From NCBI RefSeq assembly GCF_048553715.1, contig NZ_JBLZNC010000004.1:124001-188000 (forward strand): a stretch of DNA of 64,000 nt, read 5' to 3'. The notes beneath the pieces are model-generated. The model had not been told where the DNA came from and searched no databases. It was given only the letters and a program-made list of their open reading frames with translations. This document shows positions 57,596 to 64,000 of this stretch, in pieces (the first letter of the stretch is position 1; each line of letters starts with the position of its first letter). The translations under genes and the position numbers were made by a program. The stretch is from Sagittula sp048553715. GTDB taxonomy: Bacteria > Pseudomonadota > Alphaproteobacteria > Rhodobacterales > Rhodobacteraceae.

Positions 57596-60500
57596 ATGAA
57601 CCAGGAACTGACCAACAACCCGTTCAACCCGCTGACGCCGCCCAAGGTCTTTGACGAGATCAAGGTCTCGCTGGCGTCGCCGGAACGGATCCTTTCGTGG
57701 TCCTTCGGTGAAATCAAAAAGCCGGAAACCATCAACTACCGCACGTTCAAGCCCGAGCGTGACGGCCTGTTCTGCGCGCGTATCTTTGGCCCGATCAAAG
57801 ACTACGAATGCCTGTGCGGCAAATATAAGCGTATGAAATATCGCGGCGTTGTCTGCGAAAAATGCGGTGTCGAAGTCACGCTGCAAAAGGTCCGCCGCGA
57901 GCGTATGGGCCATATCGAGCTGGCCGCACCCTGCGCGCACATCTGGTTCCTCAAGTCGCTGCCTTCGCGCATCGGCCTGATGCTGGACATGACGCTGCGC
58001 GATCTCGAGCGCGTTTTGTACTTTGAAAACTACGTCGTGATCGAACCCGGTCTGACCGATCTGACCTATGGCCAGATGCTGACCGAAGAGGAATACCTCG
58101 ACGCGCAGGACCAATACGGCATGGACGCCTTCACCGCCAACATCGGTGCCGAAGCGATCCGCGAAATGCTGGCGGCGATCGATCTGGAATCCGAGGCCGA
58201 GAACCTGCGTGCCGACCTCAAAGAGGCGACCGGCGAGCTCAAGCCCAAGAAGATCATCAAGCGCCTCAAGGTGGTTGAATCCTTCCTGGAATCCGGCAAC
58301 CGCCCGGAGTGGATGGTTCTGACCGTGATCCCCGTGATCCCGCCGGAACTGCGTCCGCTGGTGCCGCTGGACGGTGGCCGCTTTGCGACCTCCGATCTCA
58401 ACGACCTGTACCGCCGCGTGATCAACCGGAACAACCGTCTGAAGCGTCTGATCGAACTGCGCGCGCCTGACATCATCGTCCGCAACGAAAAGCGGATGCT
58501 GCAGGAATCCGTTGACGCTCTGTTCGACAACGGCCGCCGTGGCCGCGTCATCACCGGTGCCAACAAGCGCCCGCTGAAGTCGCTGTCCGACATGCTGAAA
58601 GGCAAGCAGGGTCGCTTCCGTCAGAACCTTTTGGGGAAACGGGTCGACTTCTCGGGTCGTTCGGTCATTGTGACCGGCCCCGAGCTGAAGCTGCACCAGT
58701 GTGGTCTGCCCAAGAAGATGGCGCTCGAACTGTTCAAGCCCTTCATCTACTCGCGGCTGGAGGCCAAGGGCCTGTCCAGCACCGTGAAGCAGGCGAAGAA
58801 GCTGGTCGAAAAAGAGCGTCCCGAAGTCTGGGATATCCTCGACGAGGTGATCCGCGAGCACCCGGTTCTGCTGAACCGTGCGCCGACGTTGCACCGTCTG
58901 GGCATTCAGGCGTTCGAACCCACGCTGATCGAAGGGAAGGCCATCCAGCTGCACCCGCTGGTCTGCTCGGCGTTTAACGCTGACTTCGACGGCGACCAGA
59001 TGGCTGTGCACGTTCCGCTGTCCCTCGAGGCACAGCTGGAAGCGCGCGTGCTGATGATGTCGACGAACAACGTTCTGTCGCCCGCCAACGGCGCGCCGAT
59101 CATCGTTCCGTCGCAGGATATGATCCTTGGCCTCTACTACACCTCCATTGCCCGCGAAGGCATGAAGGGTGAGGGCATGGTCTTTGCCTCGCCGGAAGAG
59201 GTGGAACACGCGCTGACCGCTGGCGAAGTGCACCTGCACGCCAACATCCAGTGCCGTGTGAAGCAGATCGACGACGAGGGCCAAGAGGTTTGGAAACGGT
59301 TTGAAACCACCCCCGGTCGCGTGCGTCTGGGCCAGCTTCTGCCGTTGAATGCCAAGGCACCGTTCGATCTGGTGAACCGTCTCCTGCGTAAGGGCGACGT
59401 GCAGACCGTCATCGACACCGTCTACCGTTATTGCGGTCAGAAAGAGTCGGTTATCTTCTGTGACCAGATCATGCGCATGGGCTTTGTCGAAGCGTTCAAG
59501 GCCGGTATCTCCTTTGGTAAGGATGACATGGTCATCCCCGACAACAAATGGGATCTGGTCGAAGAAACACGCGATCAGGTGAAAGACTTTGAACAGCAGT
59601 ACATGGACGGCCTGATCACTCAGGGCGAAAAGTACAACAAAGTTGTCGATGCATGGTCGAAGTGTAACGACAAGGTCACCGAGGCGATGATGAACACCAT
59701 CTCCGCCAAGCGTGTTGACGACGAAGGCCGCGAACTGGAACCGAACTCGGTTTACATGATGGCCCACTCCAAGGCCCGTGGCTCGGTCACGCAGATGAAA
59801 CAGCTGGGCGCGATGCGCGGCCTGATGGCGAAGCCGAACGGCGACATCATCGAAACGCCGATCATCTCGAACTTTAAAGAAGGCCTGACCGTTCTGGAGT
59901 ACTTCAACTCCACCCACGGTGCTCGTAAGGGTCTGTCGGATACGGCTCTGAAGACGGCGAACTCGGGTTACCTGACCCGTCGTCTGGTCGACGTGGCGCA
60001 GGACTGCATCATCCGTATGGATGACTGTGGCACCGACATGGCGATCACCGCAGAGGCCGCTGTCAACGACGGTGAAGTTGTCGCAACGCTGGGCGAGCGC
60101 ATTCTGGGCCGTACCGCGGCAGAGGATCTCAAGCACCCGGTCACCGGTGACTTGATCGTCCGCCACGGCGAGCTGATCGACGAACGTATGGCCGATGCGG
60201 TCGAGGAGTCCGGTCTGCAGACTGCGCGTATCCGCAGCCCGCTGACCTGTGAGGCCGAAGAGGGCGTTTGTGCCACTTGCTATGGTCGTGACCTCGCACG
60301 CGGCACCAAGGTGAACACCGGTGAAGCGGTCGGCATCATCGCCGCGCAGTCGATCGGTGAACCGGGCACGCAGCTGACCATGCGGACCTTCCACATGGGC
60401 GGTGTTGCTCAGGGTTCCTCGCGTTCGTTCCTTGAGGCATCGCAGAACGGTAAGATCCAGTTCGTGACCCCCAGCGTTCTGGAGAACGCGGCGGGTGAAT

Positions 60501-61843
60501 CGATTGTCATGAACCGCAACATGCAGATCATGATCGTCAACGACCAAGGTGAAGAGATCGCATCCCACAAGGTGGGCTACGGCTCCAAGCTGTTCGTCAA
60601 GGACGGTCAGGACATCGGTCGCGGTGACAAGCTGTTCGAATGGGACCCCTACACCCTGCCGATCATCGCCGAGAAAGACGGTGTGGCCAAGCATCTCGAC
60701 CTCGTGAACGGCCTTGCCGTACGTGAGGAAACCGACGATGCGACCGGCATGACGCAGAAGATCGTGGTCGACTGGCGCGCTGCGCCGAAAGGCAATGATC
60801 TGAAGCCGGAAATCGTCCTTCTGGACGAGAACGGCGAACCGCTGCGCAACGATCAGGGCAACCCGATCACCTACCCGATGTCCGTTGACGCGATCCTGTC
60901 GTGTGAAGACGGCCAAAAGGTGCAGGCCGGTGACGTTGTGGCGCGTATTCCGCGCGAAGGCGCAAAGACGAAGGACATTACCGGTGGTCTGCCGCGTGTG
61001 GCCGAACTCTTTGAAGCACGCCGCCCGAAAGATCACGCGATCATCGCGGAGATCGACGGCTACGTGCGCTTTGGCAAGGACTACAAGAACAAGCGCCGCA
61101 TCTCGATCGAACCGACGGACGAGAGCCTCGAGCCGCGGGAATACATGGTCCCGAAAGGCAAGCACATCCCTGTGGTCGAAGGCGACTTCGTCCAGAAGGG
61201 TGACTACATCATGGACGGTAACCCCGCGCCGCACGACATCCTCTCCATCATGGGGATCGAGGCGCTGGCAAACTACATGATTGACGAGGTGCAGGACGTC
61301 TACCGACTGCAGGGCGTGAAGATCAACGACAAGCACGTCGAGGTCATCGTTCGCCAGATGCTGCAGAAGTGGGAGATCCTCGAAAGCGGCGACACCACGC
61401 TGCTGAAGGGCGAGCACGTCGACAAGATGGAGTTCGACGAAGCCAACGCGAAGGCCGAGAAAAAGGGCGGTCGTCCCGCAAAGGGCGAGCCGATCCTGCT
61501 GGGCATCACGAAGGCGTCGTTGCAGACCCGTTCGTTCATCTCTGCCGCGTCGTTCCAGGAAACGACACGCGTGCTGACCGAAGCCTCGGTTCAGGGCAAG
61601 AAGGACACGCTGATCGGTCTCAAAGAGAACGTGATCGTGGGTCGTCTGATCCCCGCCGGGACCGGTGGTGCGACACAGAAGATGCGCAAGATCGCTCAGG
61701 ACCGCGACAACGTGGTCGTCGAAGCACGCCGCGACGAAGCCGAAGCGGCTGCTGCTCTGGCGGCACCCTCTGCCTCGGCCGAGGACGCCACCGGCGGCGA
61801 GTTCGACACGCTGATCGTGGACACTCCGGAGAGCCGCGAATAA
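57596..61843 (+). CDS. rpoC: DNA-directed RNA polymerase subunit beta'
   Basis: 1415 residues. The N-terminal zinc site is CLCGKYKRMKYRGVVCEKCG; the catalytic magnesium loop NADFDGD lies at residues 461-467; CEAEEGVCATCYGRDL is the second zinc site; AAQSIGEPGTQLTMRTFHMG is the bridge/trigger region. The C-terminus is acidic (SAEDATGGEFDTLIVDTPES). A 12-base perfect-stem terminator follows. Confidence 0.98.
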   Translation: MNQELTNNPFNPLTPPKVFDEIKVSLASPERILSWSFGEIKKPETINYRTFKPERDGLFCARIFGPIKDYECLCGKYKRMKYRGVVCEKCGVEVTLQKVRRERMGHIELAAPCAHIWFLKSLPSRIGLMLDMTLRDLERVLYFENYVVIEPGLTDLTYGQMLTEEEYLDAQDQYGMDAFTANIGAEAIREMLAAIDLESEAENLRADLKEATGELKPKKIIKRLKVVESFLESGNRPEWMVLTVIPVIPPELRPLVPLDGGRFATSDLNDLYRRVINRNNRLKRLIELRAPDIIVRNEKRMLQESVDALFDNGRRGRVITGANKRPLKSLSDMLKGKQGRFRQNLLGKRVDFSGRSVIVTGPELKLHQCGLPKKMALELFKPFIYSRLEAKGLSSTVKQAKKLVEKERPEVWDILDEVIREHPVLLNRAPTLHRLGIQAFEPTLIEGKAIQLHPLVCSAFNADFDGDQMAVHVPLSLEAQLEARVLMMSTNNVLSPANGAPIIVPSQDMILGLYYTSIAREGMKGEGMVFASPEEVEHALTAGEVHLHANIQCRVKQIDDEGQEVWKRFETTPGRVRLGQLLPLNAKAPFDLVNRLLRKGDVQTVIDTVYRYCGQKESVIFCDQIMRMGFVEAFKAGISFGKDDMVIPDNKWDLVEETRDQVKDFEQQYMDGLITQGEKYNKVVDAWSKCNDKVTEAMMNTISAKRVDDEGRELEPNSVYMMAHSKARGSVTQMKQLGAMRGLMAKPNGDIIETPIISNFKEGLTVLEYFNSTHGARKGLSDTALKTANSGYLTRRLVDVAQDCIIRMDDCGTDMAITAEAAVNDGEVVATLGERILGRTAAEDLKHPVTGDLIVRHGELIDERMADAVEESGLQTARIRSPLTCEAEEGVCATCYGRDLARGTKVNTGEAVGIIAAQSIGEPGTQLTMRTFHMGGVAQGSSRSFLEASQNGKIQFVTPSVLENAAGESIVMNRNMQIMIVNDQGEEIASHKVGYGSKLFVKDGQDIGRGDKLFEWDPYTLPIIAEKDGVAKHLDLVNGLAVREETDDATGMTQKIVVDWRAAPKGNDLKPEIVLLDENGEPLRNDQGNPITYPMSVDAILSCEDGQKVQAGDVVARIPREGAKTKDITGGLPRVAELFEARRPKDHAIIAEIDGYVRFGKDYKNKRRISIEPTDESLEPREYMVPKGKHIPVVEGDFVQKGDYIMDGNPAPHDILSIMGIEALANYMIDEVQDVYRLQGVKINDKHVEVIVRQMLQKWEILESGDTTLLKGEHVDKMEFDEANAKAEKKGGRPAKGEPILLGITKASLQTRSFISAASFQETTRVLTEASVQGKKDTLIGLKENVIVGRLIPAGTGGATQKMRKIAQDRDNVVVEARRDEAEAAAALAAPSASAEDATGGEFDTLIVDTPESRE

Positions 61844-61870
61844 TCGCGCCTCTTCACGGCACAAGACACG

Positions 61871-61903
61871 AAAGGCCCCCGCGTGAAGCGGGGGCCTTTT
61901 GCG
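61871..61903 (+). terminator. Intrinsic terminator of rpoBC
   Basis: AAAGGCCCCCGC (61871-61882) pairs perfectly with GCGGGGGCCTTT (61888-61899) around a 5-base loop. It also ends the convergent glycosyltransferase message. Confidence 0.92.
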
Positions 61904-61915
61904 TTTGGGGCGCGG

Positions 61916-62722
61916 TCAGTGATGGACGAACACCCGCCGCACGTGATCCGTATCAATCCCGAACAGGTCTTTGACTTCGGTTTCCTGTTCGGCCGTCAGG
62001 CGGGGTAGGGGCTGCGGTTTGATATGCTTCTTTTGGCGGGAATCGTTGAAATCATTATGCCCGCGCAGGTACATCACCTCGTCTGTGAAGGTGAGGCAGG
62101 GCATGAAGTTCATCAGCTTCTGGTGGCCGAAATTCATGATGGACTGCCGTGTGCCGGCCCGAACATACATGGCCTGTGCCACGCCCCAAAACGGGGTAAC
62201 CTGCACCTCGCCATAAAGGCCATCGGCGTCGGCGCGGGCGATGTATCCCCGGTTCCAGTCAAAGCCGACCGAACGATGCTTTTCCAGAAAGGGGGCCGTG
62301 TCGCGAGCGGCTTGGCGCAGCCGCTCGACAAACACGCGGGCAATGGCGTCGTCGTCGTCATGGCGGAATTGCAGGCACGGCTGTCCCAGATCCCGCGCCT
62401 GATTGATGGTCTGTTGGCAGACCTTGCGATGCGGGCCGGGTGGTTTCGCGATGATCTGGGCTTGCGGCACTGTCTTGGTCAAATCGCGTAAATGACTGGC
62501 CCATGGCTCGGGCAGGTCATCGCCGGTCAGAATCACAAAGGTGAAATTCGGATCGGTCTGGGCGGCGATGGACGGCAGGCAGATCGCTTCGAAATTGCGC
62601 ATCCGCTGGTTCAGCCGCTCGGGCGCATAAAGATAGGCGCGCCGTTCGGCCAAGCTGTCATGACCGACCTGAAATCCCCCCTCAGCGGGGTAGGAAAAGC
62701 GGCAAAAACCGATCACTTGCAT
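61916..62722 (-). CDS. Putative rhamnosyltransferase-like glycosyltransferase
   Basis: 268 residues. FRFSYPAEGGFQVGH-like start, RNFEAICLPSIAAQTDPNFT, VILTGDDLPEPW and FRHDDDDAIARVFVERLRQA (acidic metal-binding stretch DDDD) match the Pfam putative rhamnosyl transferase family, common in Rhodobacterales. It probably adds a sugar to a surface polysaccharide. ATG at 62722 is preferred for GGGG spacing; ATG at 62728 is the alternative. It lies inverted between rpoC and rpsL. Confidence 0.75.
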   Translation of the reverse strand: MQVIGFCRFSYPAEGGFQVGHDSLAERRAYLYAPERLNQRMRNFEAICLPSIAAQTDPNFTFVILTGDDLPEPWASHLRDLTKTVPQAQIIAKPPGPHRKVCQQTINQARDLGQPCLQFRHDDDDAIARVFVERLRQAARDTAPFLEKHRSVGFDWNRGYIARADADGLYGEVQVTPFWGVAQAMYVRAGTRQSIMNFGHQKLMNFMPCLTFTDEVMYLRGHNDFNDSRQKKHIKPQPLPRLTAEQETEVKDLFGIDTDHVRRVFVHH

Positions 62723-62808
62723 GGGCATGCCCCGTTGACGAAACCGGTGTCAGACTGGCAGGCGTTCGGGGTGCTGTCCAGCGTGGCAGGCGCACCGGGC
62801 CGCCACTG

Positions 62809-62837
62809 TTGACAAGGCCAGCGACTCTCCGTATACG
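62809..62837 (+). promoter_or_regulatory. Sigma-70 promoter of the rpsL operon
   Basis: TTGACA (62809-62814), a 17-base spacer, TATACG (62832-62837): close to consensus. The predicted start near 62844 gives a leader of about 265 bases before rpsL. Confidence 0.8.
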
Positions 62838-62852
62838 CGCGCTAATCCGTTG

Positions 62853-62880
62853 CGCCCGGGTCGATCCGGGCGTTTCGTTT
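62853..62880 (+). terminator. Terminator-like hairpin at the 5' end of the rpsL leader
   Basis: CGCCCGG (62853-62859) pairs with CCGGGCG (62866-62872), followed by TTTCGTTTTC. It begins within about 10 bases of the predicted transcript start, so it could attenuate or protect the message. Confidence 0.5.
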
Positions 62881-63108
62881 TCATGTACGAGATTGCGCTC
62901 AAGACCGTGGGCGATGCAAGCCCCGGTCCTCTGGAACGCCCCCGCGTAGGCCCTCCGGTAAGGGGTCTGATGCGGAACAAAAGTCGTTTGTGCCCACGGT
63001 TTTGGCGCGCAGATGCACCCATCACCGGCCGCCCTGCGGGGATCCGGCCAGACCTGAACCGCCGGGACACCCCGGCACGATTGAGAGAAGCACGGGGAAA
63101 CCGTCCAC
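62881..63108 (+). other. rpsL leader, no gene seen
   Basis: Untranslated leader between the promoter hairpin and rpsL. I see no small reading frame with a convincing ribosome site and no known riboswitch pattern; a CCGGCC/GGCCGG-like pairing is possible near 63025-63050. Confidence 0.35.
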
Positions 63109-63480
63109 ATGCCCACGATTCAGCAGCTGATCCGCAAGCCGCGTCAGCCCAAAGTCAAACGTTCCAAGTCCCAGCACCTGGAGCAGTGCCCCCAAAAGCG
63201 CGGCGTCTGCACCCGCGTGTACACCACCACTCCGAAAAAACCGAACTCCGCTATGCGGAAGGTTGCAAAGGTTCGCCTGACCAACGGTTTCGAAGTGATC
63301 TCCTACATCCCCGGTGAAAGCCACAACCTTCAGGAGCACTCTGTGGTTCTGATCCGTGGCGGTCGTGTAAAAGACCTTCCCGGTGTGCGTTACCACATCC
63401 TGCGCGGTGTTCTGGATACCCAGGGCGTCAAGGACCGTAAACAGCGTCGCTCCAAGTACGGCGCGAAGCGTCCCAAGTAA
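63109..63480 (+). CDS. rpsL: 30S ribosomal protein S12
   Basis: 123 residues. MPTIQQLIRKPRQPK starts it; TTPKKPNSAMRKVAKVRLTN and RGGRVKDLPGVRYH are the decoding-site segments and carry the wild-type Lys residues (streptomycin-sensitive type by sequence). First gene of the str operon, followed by rpsG. Confidence 0.98.
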   Translation: MPTIQQLIRKPRQPKVKRSKSQHLEQCPQKRGVCTRVYTTTPKKPNSAMRKVAKVRLTNGFEVISYIPGESHNLQEHSVVLIRGGRVKDLPGVRYHILRGVLDTQGVKDRKQRRSKYGAKRPK

Positions 63481-63504
63481 GCACACCAAGAAGAGGATAC
63501 AGAT

Positions 63505-63975
63505 ATGTCCCGCCGTCACGCCGCTGAAAAACGCGAAGTCCTGCCCGACGCCAAGTATGGCGATCGTGTGCTGACAAAGTTCATGAACAACCTGATGATC
63601 GATGGTAAGAAATCGGTCGCAGAGCGCATCGTCTACAACGCACTCGACCGCGTTGAAGCAAAGGTGAAGCGCGCGCCCGTGGAAATCTTCCACGAAGCGC
63701 TGGACAACATCAAACCGTCCGTCGAAGTGCGTTCGCGCCGCGTCGGTGGTGCCACCTATCAGGTGCCCGTTGAAGTCCGCCCGGAGCGCCGCGAAGCTCT
63801 GGCGATCCGCTGGTTGATCACCGCTTCCCGCGCCCGTAACGAGAACACCATGGAAGAGCGTCTGGCCGGTGAGCTGATCGACGCCGTTCAATCCCGTGGT
63901 TCCGCCGTCAAGAAGCGTGAAGACACGCACAAGATGGCAGACGCCAACAAGGCGTTCTCGCACTACCGCTGGTAA
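63505..63975 (+). CDS. rpsG: 30S ribosomal protein S7
   Basis: 156 residues. MSRRHAAEKREVLPDAKYGD, VLTKFMNNLMIDGKKSVAER and VGGATYQVPVEVRPERREAL identify S7, which organises the head of the small subunit. It follows rpsL by 24 bases with an AAGAGGAT ribosome site; fusA would be expected next, beyond the window. Confidence 0.98.
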   Translation: MSRRHAAEKREVLPDAKYGDRVLTKFMNNLMIDGKKSVAERIVYNALDRVEAKVKRAPVEIFHEALDNIKPSVEVRSRRVGGATYQVPVEVRPERREALAIRWLITASRARNENTMEERLAGELIDAVQSRGSAVKKREDTHKMADANKAFSHYRW

Positions 63976-64000
63976 GATCCAGTCGGGCGGCCGGTTTGCT

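Overview
This 64 kb window is a chromosomal segment of an alphaproteobacterium, most likely a marine Rhodobacterales (Roseobacter-group) bacterium. The GC content looks high. The general stress response genes are of the PhyR/NepR/EcfG type found only in Alphaproteobacteria. The LexA-type box before imuB is the alphaproteobacterial GAAC-N7-GAAC form, and most protein families read as Rhodobacteraceae. I cannot name the genus. I see no insertion sequence, prophage, CRISPR array, tRNA or rRNA gene.

Layout. 1-6071 is the general stress response (GSR) locus. A leftward operon nepR-ecfG-histidine kinase-phospholipase D (the last runs off the left edge) diverges from phyR, and a second HWE-type kinase converges on phyR. 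6214-10682 carries small membrane proteins, a DUF883/holin/AI-2E operon and an amidoligase-glutamine amidotransferase pair, all behind GGAAC-N16/17-CGTT-like (EcfG) promoters. 10752-23209 is housekeeping and accessory metabolism: rlmN, copA, a GntR regulator, a two-gene FtsX-type ABC exporter, an IalB-like protein, asparaginase, serB, a NYN-domain protein, an acetyltransferase, a potassium channel and glutathione-dependent formaldehyde dehydrogenase. 23386-31561 includes an SOS-boxed imuB without imuA or dnaE2 beside it, accD-folC, a rhodanese-like protein lacking the catalytic Cys, and a LysM protein. 31852-39940 holds zapE, transporters, S-formylglutathione hydrolase, a TetR regulator and several unknowns. 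39943-46446 has a polyamine-type ABC operon with an amine oxidase but no binding protein, then a BCCT transporter.

46550-47642 holds two tandem genes for small secreted proteins, each built from two copies of the same module of about 45 residues, both preceded by EcfG-like boxes. 47991-63975 is the transcription/translation core: secE, nusG, (a YcaQ/AlkX-like DNA glycosylase inserted), rplK, rplA, rplJ, rplL, rpoB, rpoC, (an inverted glycosyltransferase), rpsL, rpsG. It is punctuated by strong intrinsic terminators.

How the parts fit: the most coherent theme is the GSR. The locus encodes the anti-anti-sigma response regulator, the anti-sigma factor, the sigma factor and two candidate kinases. 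Matching promoter boxes recur before the divergent GSR genes, the 6.2-10.7 kb stress cluster and the tandem secreted proteins, so about ten genes here can be proposed as one regulon. The EcfG-boxed amidoligase/GATase pair is the best candidate for an undescribed pathway. All function calls rest on reading motifs and context; no database search was run.
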